A stretch of DNA of 64,000 nt from WRIS01 sp964345475. GTDB lineage: Bacteria > Actinomycetota > Coriobacteriia > Coriobacteriales > Eggerthellaceae. The translations under genes and the position numbers were made by a program. Shown piece after piece: positions 44,077-51,574 of this stretch. A model generated the notes under the pieces. The model had not been told where the DNA came from. It did not search any database and worked only from the letters and a program-made list of their open reading frames with translations. Positions within the stretch are counted from its first letter, which is position 1, and the number at the start of each line of letters is the position of its first letter. Location: positions 62,001 to 126,000 of the forward strand of contig CAYFQW010000004.1 of the NCBI GenBank assembly GCA_964345475.1. The letters run 5' to 3'.

Positions 44077-44088
44077 TGCTTGCAAGCA
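44077..44088. repeat. 12-base perfect palindrome ahead of spoVS
   Basis: TGCTTGCAAGCA is a perfect palindrome, and its flanks (GAG and TTCTC) extend the symmetry imperfectly. It lies about 105 bases before the SpoVS start in a 208-base gap. A possible weak promoter, TTGACC (44122-44127), 15 bases, TATGAT (44143-44148), follows. The palindrome could be an operator. Confidence 0.45.
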
Positions 44089-44182
44089 TTCTCATTAATC
44101 GTTAGAATTATTTTGATGATGTTGACCTGAAACGTAGCAAAATATGATAAAAAAGCAGCAGAAACGAACAAAGGAAATCTTC

Positions 44183-44536
44183 GTGGTGACAGAGTCCGAC
44201 CAAAGGCCTGAGACTGGCTGTCTCAAGGTCTCTTCTAAATCTTCCCCTGCCTCGGTTGCGGGAGCAATTGCCGGAATGATAAAAGACGGCCTTTCCGTGG
44301 AAATACAGTCAGTAGGTGCCGGTGCTGTTAATCAGGCAGTAAAAGCAATAGCCATTTCGAGAGGATTTCTTTCTCCTGTTGGCATTGAAGTTCTATGTGT
44401 GCCCTCTTTTGCCGATATTGTCATAGATGGAGAATATAGAACGGCGATCAGGTTCGCTGTAGTACCACACTTCACTAAAGATGCTTTCCGTCCTTCGGGG
44501 CCACACTCGGAAGACGAACACGGAAATCAAATCTAG
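44183..44536 (+). CDS. spoVS: Stage V sporulation protein S homologue
   Basis: SpoVS is a small Alba-like, probably nucleic-acid-binding protein that affects sporulation in Bacillus; it is also found in bacteria that do not sporulate. The core (LKVSSKSSPASVAGAIAGMI to ADIVIDGEYRTAIRFAVV) covers the whole 86-residue family. There is an extra tail of about 20 polar residues. GTG at 44183 (or 44186) has AAAGGA eight bases ahead; the ATG at 44144 falls inside a possible -10 box and lacks a ribosome site. It follows the GHKL ATPase and precedes miaB by 10 bases. Confidence 0.88.
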   Translation: MVTESDQRPETGCLKVSSKSSPASVAGAIAGMIKDGLSVEIQSVGAGAVNQAVKAIAISRGFLSPVGIEVLCVPSFADIVIDGEYRTAIRFAVVPHFTKDAFRPSGPHSEDEHGNQI

Positions 44537-44546
44537 GCACAAAAAT

Positions 44547-45914
44547 ATGGAAGATAATCTTATTGGGTTTACATTCTGTGTCCGCACATACGGATGCCAA
44601 ATGAACAAGCACGACAGTGAACGTGTCGTTGGAATGCTTGAAGGTTTGGGGGCCTTACCGGTCCAGAGCTTCGAAGAGGCGGATATAGCGGTTTTTATGA
44701 CCTGCTGTGTGAGAGAAGCGGCGGATATACGTCTTATGGGCCAGGTTGCGTCTTTGAAAAACCTCGCTTTACGTCAAGACTCTCCCTGTAAAAAAAGAAT
44801 CATAGCCATCGGCGGGTGCATAGGCCAAAGAGATGGAGAAGCTCTGACTTCGACACTCGGCCATATTGATGTGGTTTTTGGGACACAGAACCTACACTCG
44901 CTTCCGCGCTTGATTGCGCAGGCGCGGGAACATTCTGGGTATCAAGTAGAAATTCTTCAAAGCTCAGATAGCTTTCCCACCGATCTTCCAAGCGTGCGAG
45001 AGCATTCTTGGGCAGCTTGGCTTCCAATCACGATAGGTTGCGATAACTTTTGTACCTATTGCATCGTTCCCTATGTACGTGGTAGAGAGAAGTCGAGAAC
45101 TCTTGAGGACATAGAGGCAGAGGCACGATCTTACCGTGATGCAGGGGTTAAGGAGATTACGCTTCTTGGCCAGAATGTCAACTCTTACGGGAGGGATTTG
45201 TACGGTAGCCCGAAATTTGCTGAAGTTCTGAAGCGCGTAGACTCTACAGGGATCGAACGGTTGCGTTTTGCAACGAGCCATCCCAAAGATCTTTCCGATG
45301 ATGTAATCGAGCTATTCGCCTCGCTGCCGTCATTGATGCCGGCCCTACACCTGCCTGTGCAGTCTGGTTCAAACTCCATCCTGCAGGCAATGAATAGGAC
45401 ATATACGAAAGAGCATTATCTTGAGCTTGTCGAGAAGCTCAGATCTTCTGTTCCCGATATAGCCCTTTCGACCGACGTTATCGTAGGATTTCCTGGAGAA
45501 ACCGACGAAGACTTTGAAGAGACATACAAACTTGTCGAAGAAGTAGGTTTTACTCAGGTTTTCACGTTTATCTACTCAAAACGAGAAGGCACCCCTGCGG
45601 CAAGAATGCCTGGCACTGTCCCTCAAGAAGTTATCCACCAACGCTTTGACCGGCTTGTTGAGCTGGTACAAAAAAGAGCTTTTGAGCTTGCACAGGCTGA
45701 CAAGGGAAACATCGTTGAAGTTCTCGTCGAGGGCAGTTCGAAACGAGATCCTTTGGTGGCGAGTGGAAGAAGTTGTCATAATCGGACCGTCCACTTTCCC
45801 CTAAAAGACAAGGAGATGCTCTCAGCTATACAAGGTGAAATTGTTCGCGTTAGAGTAAAGCAGGCAAAAACCTGGTATCTTCTCGGAGATATATATGAGG
45901 GGAACGGTGTGTAA
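44547..45914 (+). CDS. miaB: tRNA-2-methylthio-N6-isopentenyladenosine synthase MiaB
   Basis: Radical SAM methylthiotransferase acting on i6A37, the product of MiaA, whose gene follows. The first cluster begins FCVRTYGCQMNKHDSERVVG, with further cysteines in MTCCV and GGCIG. The radical SAM motif is CDNFCTYCIVPYVRGREKSR. A TRAM domain ends the protein. Translation probably begins at ATG 44547 (455 residues); the open frame upstream overlaps spoVS. Confidence 0.95.
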   Translation: MEDNLIGFTFCVRTYGCQMNKHDSERVVGMLEGLGALPVQSFEEADIAVFMTCCVREAADIRLMGQVASLKNLALRQDSPCKKRIIAIGGCIGQRDGEALTSTLGHIDVVFGTQNLHSLPRLIAQAREHSGYQVEILQSSDSFPTDLPSVREHSWAAWLPITIGCDNFCTYCIVPYVRGREKSRTLEDIEAEARSYRDAGVKEITLLGQNVNSYGRDLYGSPKFAEVLKRVDSTGIERLRFATSHPKDLSDDVIELFASLPSLMPALHLPVQSGSNSILQAMNRTYTKEHYLELVEKLRSSVPDIALSTDVIVGFPGETDEDFEETYKLVEEVGFTQVFTFIYSKREGTPAARMPGTVPQEVIHQRFDRLVELVQKRAFELAQADKGNIVEVLVEGSSKRDPLVASGRSCHNRTVHFPLKDKEMLSAIQGEIVRVRVKQAKTWYLLGDIYEGNGV

Positions 45915-45916
45915 GA

Positions 45917-46909
45917 ATTACAAACAATGGAACCAAATCTTCAGATTTCAATCAAGTTAAAGTATCGAAACGGCTTGTAGTCATTGTTGGGCCCACTGCT
46001 TCTGGAAAAAGCGCACTTGCGCAGGACGTGGCGCTTGCTCTCGATGGGGAAGTTGTAAGTGCTGACTCCATGCAAATATACAAGGGCATGGATATAGGGA
46101 CTGGCAAGGTGCTCCCAAACGAGCAAAAGGTACGGCATTGGGGCCTCAACTTAGTGGATCCAGGTTCAGCTTATTCTGCGGCATTGTACCAAGCCTATGC
46201 ACGAGCGTGTATGCAGGATATAGACACTCGAGGAAAACGAGTTGTTCTCTGCGGTGGAACGGGCCTCTATATTCGCGCGGCTATCGATGACTATCGTTTT
46301 GTTCCTGGAGGTCAAATTGACAATCCAGTGCGGGAAAAATACCAAGAAATGGCTGAAAAAGAGGGAAGCGGAAGAGTTTGGCAAGAGCTTGATAAGCGTG
46401 ACCCGGAAAGTGCTAAAATTATCCACCCTCACAACATACGCCGACTTATACGAGCGCTTGAAATGCTCGAAGAGAATACAAGTTATGCCGAGCAGAAGCA
46501 AGCCCTCTCCAATTTACGTCAAATCATTCCAGCATCACTTTACGGACTCCGGGTCGAGAAGGAGATTTTGCACGAAAGAATATCTACTCGAGTCGACCAA
46601 ATGTTTGAAAATGGCCTGGTTGAAGAGGTAAAAGACCTTTTGAATAAAGGATTTCGTGAAGGTGTTACTGCGCCTCAAGCCATTGGCTATAAAGAGGTAG
46701 TGGCTTACTTGGAAGGGCAAATAGGGCTTGATGGAGCTATAGAAGCTATTAAGCTGGCAACAAGACGTTACGCTAAAAAGCAAAGAACTTGGTTTAGAAA
46801 AGATACACGTATAAAGTGGATTCAAGCAGACGACCAAAACGAGGATCGTATGCTCAATGAAATCATGGAAGGAATCTTACAAGAAAAAGATGAGACTAGA
46901 CTCTTATGA
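45917..46909 (+). CDS. miaA: tRNA dimethylallyltransferase MiaA, 5' end irregular
   Basis: Adds the dimethylallyl group to A37 of tRNA; its product is the MiaB substrate. The P-loop GPTASGKSALA is preceded by RLVVIV and followed by EVVSADSMQIYKGMDIGTGK, all at the usual place for a MiaA N-terminus. However the frame has no ATG, GTG or TTG between the stop at 45896-45898 and the GTG at 46028, which lies after the P-loop. The coordinate given uses an in-frame ATT at 45917, three bases after the miaB stop, as one possible rare start. The other option is ATG 45927, which would read into the gene if one base were added. The rest of the protein is intact (SNLRQIIPASLYGLRVEKE, AIGYKEV) and overlaps hflX by ATGA. 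Confidence 0.85.
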   Translation: MTNNGTKSSDFNQVKVSKRLVVIVGPTASGKSALAQDVALALDGEVVSADSMQIYKGMDIGTGKVLPNEQKVRHWGLNLVDPGSAYSAALYQAYARACMQDIDTRGKRVVLCGGTGLYIRAAIDDYRFVPGGQIDNPVREKYQEMAEKEGSGRVWQELDKRDPESAKIIHPHNIRRLIRALEMLEENTSYAEQKQALSNLRQIIPASLYGLRVEKEILHERISTRVDQMFENGLVEEVKDLLNKGFREGVTAPQAIGYKEVVAYLEGQIGLDGAIEAIKLATRRYAKKQRTWFRKDTRIKWIQADDQNEDRMLNEIMEGILQEKDETRLL

Positions 46910-48276
46910 AAAACATGATAGAAATTGATAATCCGCTCGTTGAACGGGCGGTCCTCGTTGGAATTGATACGGGAGACACGAGCTGGCCCCTAGAAGAAAG
47001 TCTTGCGGAGCTCGAGAGGCTTGCCAATACTGCAGGGGCGGAAGTCTTGGCTCGCGTGACCCAGAAAATCGACAAACCAAATCCTCGAACGTTTATAGGG
47101 AGAGGGAAGGCAGATGAGTTGGCTGTCGTGTGCAGAAGTGTTTCAGCCGATCTTGTTATTTTTGACGAAGAGCTGAGCCCCTCTCAGCAAAGCAACCTTG
47201 AGGCAATCGTACCAAAACATGTGAAGGTCATTGACCGTACTGCCTTGATCCTCGATATTTTTGCCCTTCACGCAAGCACCAGGGAGGGACGTCTCCAGGT
47301 GAGACTTGCGCAGAATGAATACGTACTGCCGCGTTTGCGGGGTATGTGGTCGCATCTTATTACCGGACGTTTGGGCGGTGGTGTAGGCTCAAGATTCGGT
47401 GAAGGAGAAAGTAAGCTTGAACTAGACAGGCGTATGATTAGAAAAAGAATCAACCAGATCAAAAAGGAGCTCGCGCAGCTTTCTGAAATCAGAAGCCTTC
47501 AAAGGAAAACTCGTAGCAAAAGCGGTATTTTTAAACTTGCAATTGTAGGGTACACGAACGCCGGTAAATCGAGTCTCCTTAACATTCTCACCGATGCCGA
47601 CGTCCTCAGCTATGACAAGCTTTTCGCGACACTCGATTCGACCACACGTCAACTTGCGCTGCCTGAGGGCCGAAGAATTACTATCACTGACACGGTTGGA
47701 TTTATTCAAAAGCTCCCTACCACCTTAGTCGAAGCTTTCAAATCAACCCTTGATGAGATTGTTGGGGCAGACCTTATACTGCACGTTATAGACTCTTCGT
47801 CTGAAAGATATGAAGCCCAGATTGAATCGGTAGAAAAAGTACTTGGCGACATCAATGCAGGTCATATCAGACGACTCGAGGTATTCAGTAAGATAGACCT
47901 TTTGAGCAAGGAAGAAAAAGAAGTGTTCGCTAAGCGCTATGCTTCAGCAGTTTTTATTTCCTCAAAAACAGGAGAGGGAATAGAGGGCCTTCTTGCTAGA
48001 GTTTCTCGAATAGCGTCAGCGCGCGACGAGTTTATGAGGGTTTTATTGCCTTTTCAGCGAGGAGACTTGGTGTCCTTTGCGCACGAGAATTGCCGTGTTT
48101 TAAGTGAGGAACATAGTGAATGCGGAACCCGTATGGAAATGCAAGCGAGCCCACATTTCCATACTATGTTCAAAGACTTTTTGATTCCAGCTGATGGATG
48201 TATTCTACAAAGTGGCGCTACTTTGCCAGCTTGCTCAGAGACGTCGGAAAACAGCAACGACCTTTCCAGCAATTGA
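46906..48276 (+). CDS. hflX: Ribosome-associated GTPase HflX
   Basis: GTPase that splits stalled or heat-damaged ribosomes. The N-terminal HflX domain shows NPRTFIGRGKADEL and FDEELSPSQQSNLE, then LPRLRGMWSHL and the GGVGSRFGEGESKLELDRR linker. G motifs are VGYTNAGKSSLLN, DTVGFIQKLP and SKIDLL. The ATG overlaps the miaA stop. Its last 42 bases overlap the oppositely oriented lexA. The length is 456 residues. Confidence 0.95.
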   Translation: MKNMIEIDNPLVERAVLVGIDTGDTSWPLEESLAELERLANTAGAEVLARVTQKIDKPNPRTFIGRGKADELAVVCRSVSADLVIFDEELSPSQQSNLEAIVPKHVKVIDRTALILDIFALHASTREGRLQVRLAQNEYVLPRLRGMWSHLITGRLGGGVGSRFGEGESKLELDRRMIRKRINQIKKELAQLSEIRSLQRKTRSKSGIFKLAIVGYTNAGKSSLLNILTDADVLSYDKLFATLDSTTRQLALPEGRRITITDTVGFIQKLPTTLVEAFKSTLDEIVGADLILHVIDSSSERYEAQIESVEKVLGDINAGHIRRLEVFSKIDLLSKEEKEVFAKRYASAVFISSKTGEGIEGLLARVSRIASARDEFMRVLLPFQRGDLVSFAHENCRVLSEEHSECGTRMEMQASPHFHTMFKDFLIPADGCILQSGATLPACSETSENSNDLSSN

Positions 48277-48879
48277 ACAATCTTTCGTGAGAATTGGCTC
48301 CATAGATGTGTTTTCTGGCTGTAGGCGAATATGATCTTTTTCTTTATAAAAGCGTTTGACCGTGGCGCTGTCATCTATCAGAGCCACAACAATGTCGCCG
48401 TTGTTCGCAGTAGGCTGCTCCTTTACTACTACATAGTCGCCATTGTTGATACCTGCATCAATCATCGATTCGCCACGTACTGATAAGAGAAAACTCGCAG
48501 AATCGCCCACAATATCGGTTGGTAGGGTTATAGAGTCGATTATGTTTTCTTCTGCAAGGATAGGGCTGCCTGCAGCAACATTGCCGACTAAGGGTAGGTC
48601 AAGCATTTTACTAAAGCTTGGACGCTTCAACTCACTTTCCGAACCAAGCATTGCCTCCTCGAGGGGATCAGCGAAGGTTATCGATCGCGACTTAAGGGGA
48701 TCTCGCTTAATGAGGCCTTTATTTTCTAGGGTTTTGAGATGAACATGAACCGTTGAGGGGGAAGAAAGACCAAGATCTTGGCATATTTCTCGCACGGTAG
48801 GCCCGTACCCCTTTTCCTGGATACAGTTTCTAATACTATCGAGCACTGCCTGCTGCCTTTTTGTGACTTTAACGGCCAT
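48235..48879 (-). CDS. lexA: SOS repressor LexA
   Basis: Represses DNA-damage genes and cleaves itself with RecA help. The winged helix-turn-helix covers residues 1-65 (TKRQQAVLDSIRNCIQEKGY, PSTVHVHLKTLENKGLI). The cleavage bond is Ala103-Gly104 in NVAAGSP. The catalytic pair is Ser138 (RGESMIDAG) and Lys175 (ATVKRFY). AAAGGG lies before the ATG. Its promoter region carries three LexA boxes shared with a divergent gene. The 3' end overlaps hflX by 42 bases in antisense. Confidence 0.97.
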   Translation of the reverse strand: MAVKVTKRQQAVLDSIRNCIQEKGYGPTVREICQDLGLSSPSTVHVHLKTLENKGLIKRDPLKSRSITFADPLEEAMLGSESELKRPSFSKMLDLPLVGNVAAGSPILAEENIIDSITLPTDIVGDSASFLLSVRGESMIDAGINNGDYVVVKEQPTANNGDIVVALIDDSATVKRFYKEKDHIRLQPENTSMEPILTKDCSIAGKVVAVFRRL

Positions 48880-48902
48880 GGTATACCCTTTCTAAAATAA
48901 TA

Positions 48903-48915
48903 GAACAAATGTTTG
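48903..48915. promoter_or_regulatory. LexA box, lexA-proximal
   Basis: GAACAAATGTTTG matches the GAAC-N4-GTTC-type LexA box with one changed base in the right arm. It lies 24 bases ahead of the lexA start and just upstream of a TATTAT hexamer that could be the lexA -10, so it fits autorepression. Confidence 0.8.
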
Positions 48916-48924
48916 TGAAATGTC

Positions 48925-48953
48925 TTGACATGAACCTTTGTTCGTTTTACAGT
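48925..48953 (+). promoter_or_regulatory. Promoter of the divergent SOS gene with LexA box
   Basis: TTGACA (48925-48930), 17 bases, TACAGT (48948-48953) form a likely promoter. A perfect LexA box, GAACCTTTGTTCG (48932-48944), fills the spacer, so LexA would block it directly. Confidence 0.75.
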
Positions 48954-48958
48954 ATACG

Positions 48959-48972
48959 CGAACAAAGGTTCT
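48959..48972. promoter_or_regulatory. Second LexA box of the divergent SOS gene
   Basis: CGAACAAAGGTTCT. Its first 13 bases are the exact reverse complement of the box at 48932-48944, so the two make a mirrored pair 14 bases apart. It lies between the promoter and the start at 48997 and would tighten repression. Confidence 0.8.
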
Positions 48973-48996
48973 ATGCAAGCGCTCGGGAGGAATATT

Positions 48997-49314
48997 ATGA
49001 AAAATAGTAATAAAACCCAGTATTCGGTAGTGGGCTCCGCTGCATTAAGAAACGAACCAGTTGGTCTTATTATCGAATTTCCTCTACCAGGGCCAGCCGA
49101 ACCTTTGCACGCTGTTAAACCTGTTACATCTCTCAGGGGGAACGTGTCAAAGGTCATATCAAGAGCTATGTCGCCAATAGTCCATTGGTATAGAGGGGTT
49201 CTACAGGGCTCTTTAAAAGGGAAGCCTGTAAATAAGAATACTAGATGGGAAAGCGTACTTGGTTCAATGTGTATATTTGCAGTTGCGATTGCTTGCATTT
49301 ACTTTGGTGCCTGA
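48997..49314 (+). CDS. Small SOS-linked membrane protein, probable division inhibitor
   Basis: A 105-residue protein I do not recognise by sequence. The polar N-terminal part (about 80 residues, with IIEFPLPGPAEPLHAVKPV) ends in one C-terminal membrane helix (about 85-104, SVLGSMCIFAVAIACIYFG), like a tail anchor. GGGAGG six bases before ATG 48997 fixes the start. It is divergent from lexA under two LexA boxes and is followed by nrdR. In Mycobacterium the same place holds Rv2719c, in Corynebacterium divS and in Bacillus yneA, all SOS division inhibitors. No LysM domain is seen, so it is not a clear homologue. The role as an inhibitor is inferred from place and control. Confidence 0.75.
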   Translation: MKNSNKTQYSVVGSAALRNEPVGLIIEFPLPGPAEPLHAVKPVTSLRGNVSKVISRAMSPIVHWYRGVLQGSLKGKPVNKNTRWESVLGSMCIFAVAIACIYFGA

Positions 49315-49536
49315 CCTGTTTTTTTATAATCAATAAAGAAACTTGTACTTCATGTACTTGAAAGAACAAGGATGAAACGATATACAGTAAAGTTACTTAG
49401 ATAACAATGGTGCACTGTTGGGGGGATGCAGGTAGTTTTTTCTCATGTGAGGATTCTCAATATGTTTCGCTCATTTTTATGAAAACAGTCAGGTTGCTGT
49501 GTTACTCTTCACAAAAAGGATAGAGTAAGGAGTAGC

Positions 49537-49983
49537 ATGCGGTGCCCAGTCTGCGCTTATGAGGAGTCTAAGGTCGTTGACTCGCGTCCTTCGGAGGACA
49601 ATCTTTCTATTCGTCGTCGCCGGGAATGTCTTTCATGCAATAGTCGGTTTACTACTTACGAACGGATTGAGAGCACGCCCTTGCTTGTTGTGAAGGCTGA
49701 TGGATCCACAGAAGAGTACGATCGCGACAAACTATTGAGAGGCCTGCTCATTGCCTGTGCGAAACGGCCTGTTTCACCCCCTCAGCTTGAATCTCTCATT
49801 GATGAGATCGAGGCGGAGTTGCGAAATCAGTTTAAAAACTGTATTCGGTCCAAAGAACTCGGTGATATCGCTCTGTCAAGGCTTAAGGATCTCGACCCCG
49901 TTGCCTATATCAGGTTTGCAAGCGTCTATAAAGATTTTAAAAACTTACAAGAGTTTGCTGAAGCACTCGACAGTCTTGGATAA
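49537..49983 (+). CDS. nrdR: Transcriptional repressor NrdR
   Basis: Represses ribonucleotide reductase genes according to nucleotide levels. The N-terminal zinc ribbon has MRCPVCAYEESKVVDSRPSE and CLSCNSRFTTYER. The ATP-cone follows (LVVKADGSTEEYDRDKLLRG). The 148-residue length is standard. The gap of 222 bases before it has AT-rich sequence but no clear gene. The lexA-small protein-nrdR order is an actinobacterial trait. Confidence 0.96.
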   Translation: MRCPVCAYEESKVVDSRPSEDNLSIRRRRECLSCNSRFTTYERIESTPLLVVKADGSTEEYDRDKLLRGLLIACAKRPVSPPQLESLIDEIEAELRNQFKNCIRSKELGDIALSRLKDLDPVAYIRFASVYKDFKNLQEFAEALDSLG

Positions 49984-49992
49984 AGTGCAGTC

Positions 49993-50424
49993 GTGGATAT
50001 TCCTATAAAACTGCACCATCCATCGGCTCAGATGCCTAGCTATGCTCATCCTGGAGATGCTGGCCTTGACCTGTGCTCTACAGGTGAGTTTAATCTCGCC
50101 CCCTTCGAAAGAACTCTTATACCGACAGGTCTTAGCCTTGCAATTCCTGAAGGATATGCGGGATTATTGCTTCCTCGAAGCGGGTTAGCCATAAATAAGG
50201 GTTTTTCCCTCGTCAACAGCCCTGGATTGATAGATAGTAATTATCGGGGCGAAATTAAACTCATTGCTATCAATCTTGACCCAAACGATACGGTTGATAT
50301 ACATGTCGGCGATCGTGTTGCACAGCTCCTTATTCTCAAAGCAGACGAGGTCAACTTTATTTTGTGCGATAGGCTCGACGATACATCACGGGGATCAGGC
50401 GGGTTTGGAAGTAGCGGTCACTAG
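49993..50424 (+). CDS. dut: dUTP diphosphatase
   Basis: Hydrolyses dUTP to dUMP and pyrophosphate, keeping uracil out of DNA. The five dUTPase motifs are visible: AHPGDAGLDLCS, LLPRSGLAINKGFSL, NSPGLIDSNYRGEIKLIAIN, GDRVAQLLIL and the C-terminal RGSGGFGSSGH. The trimeric 143-residue form. The GTG start is 10 bases after nrdR, so both nucleotide-pool genes are likely co-transcribed. It converges on pta. Confidence 0.95.
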   Translation: MDIPIKLHHPSAQMPSYAHPGDAGLDLCSTGEFNLAPFERTLIPTGLSLAIPEGYAGLLLPRSGLAINKGFSLVNSPGLIDSNYRGEIKLIAINLDPNDTVDIHVGDRVAQLLILKADEVNFILCDRLDDTSRGSGGFGSSGH

Positions 50425-50471
50425 GTGGGTGCTGTAACTTATCCTCAGCTTTGTTTCGCGTTATTTCGCAC

Positions 50472-51464
50472 TCAGTGCCCTGACTGTGCTTGTACACACG
50501 TTATCGCTACGACGCCTATAATATCATCAGATGAGCAGCCGCGCGAAAGATCATTTACGGGGCGAGCGATGCCTTGCGTGATAGGGCCATAGGCTTCAGC
50601 CTTGGCAAGTCGTTGTACGAGTTTGTATCCAATGTTTCCAGAATCAAGATCGGGGAACACTAAAACATTAGCACGGCCAGCAACTTTTGATGCTGGGGCC
50701 TTTGCTTGTCCAACGGATGGCACAATGGCTGCATCAAGCTGAAGTTCTCCATCCAGTGCCAGCTCAGGCGCAAGCGCTTGAGCAATTTCTGTCGCCTCTA
50801 CGACTTTGGTCGCGTCAAGATTTTTTGCAGAGCCATAACTGGAATGTGAGAGCATAGCTACCATGGGTTCGCTTTGTACTAAAACAGACCAGGACTGAGC
50901 TGAGCTTATTGCTATGTGGGCAAGCCGTTCAGCATCAGGCTGTACTTCTAGGCCTGCATCGGCGAAAATGAAAACTCCGTTTTCCCCTAATTCGCAATCG
51001 GGTACAACCATCACAAAAAAGGTGCTTACAAGCCGAACACCGGGAGTCGTTTTCAATATTTGCAAGCAAGGCCTTAAGACATCTCCTGTTGCATGGCATG
51101 CTCCTGCCACCATACCGTCGGCAAGTCCTAGCTTAACCATCATAACGCCGTAATATAAGACATCGCCTATAAGGTCTTGTGCCTGTTCTTCGGTCATCCC
51201 TTTAACCTTGCGGAGTTCGTATAGCTCATGAGCAAGCTCGTTGCGGTTATCGGCTTTTTTCGGGTCGATAATCTTTGCGCCTTCAAGGTTGTATGGGCTC
51301 TTTTTGATAGCCTCGGTGTCACCAAGTATAACGAGCTTGGCAATATTCTGCCGAAGGATGAACTCTGCTGCCTCAAGAATTCGAGGATCGTCACCCTCTG
51401 GAAGAATGATGGACTTTAAGTCACTTTGCGCTCGTTCAATTATAGAGTCTAGAAAACTGCTCAT
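50472..51464 (-). CDS. pta: Phosphate acetyltransferase
   Basis: Interconverts acetyl-CoA and acetyl phosphate, usually with acetate kinase for ATP in fermentation. The 330-residue form consists only of the PTA domain (ILPEGDDPRILEAAEFILRQ, GMVAGACHATGDVLRP, ANVLVFPDLDSGNIGYKLVQ, GPITQGIARPVNDLSRGCS). No acetate kinase is in the window. AAAGGAA precedes the ATG. It is convergent with dut and divergent from glf. Confidence 0.94.
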   Translation of the reverse strand: MSSFLDSIIERAQSDLKSIILPEGDDPRILEAAEFILRQNIAKLVILGDTEAIKKSPYNLEGAKIIDPKKADNRNELAHELYELRKVKGMTEEQAQDLIGDVLYYGVMMVKLGLADGMVAGACHATGDVLRPCLQILKTTPGVRLVSTFFVMVVPDCELGENGVFIFADAGLEVQPDAERLAHIAISSAQSWSVLVQSEPMVAMLSHSSYGSAKNLDATKVVEATEIAQALAPELALDGELQLDAAIVPSVGQAKAPASKVAGRANVLVFPDLDSGNIGYKLVQRLAKAEAYGPITQGIARPVNDLSRGCSSDDIIGVVAITCVQAQSGH

Positions 51465-51574
51465 TCACTATTCCTTTCAACGATATATCTTCATTATATG
51501 ATAAAGGAAGAAAAAGAGCTCATCGAGGATAAAATGCTCTGTGATCGGAACATCATAAAATAGAAAAGGTAACA

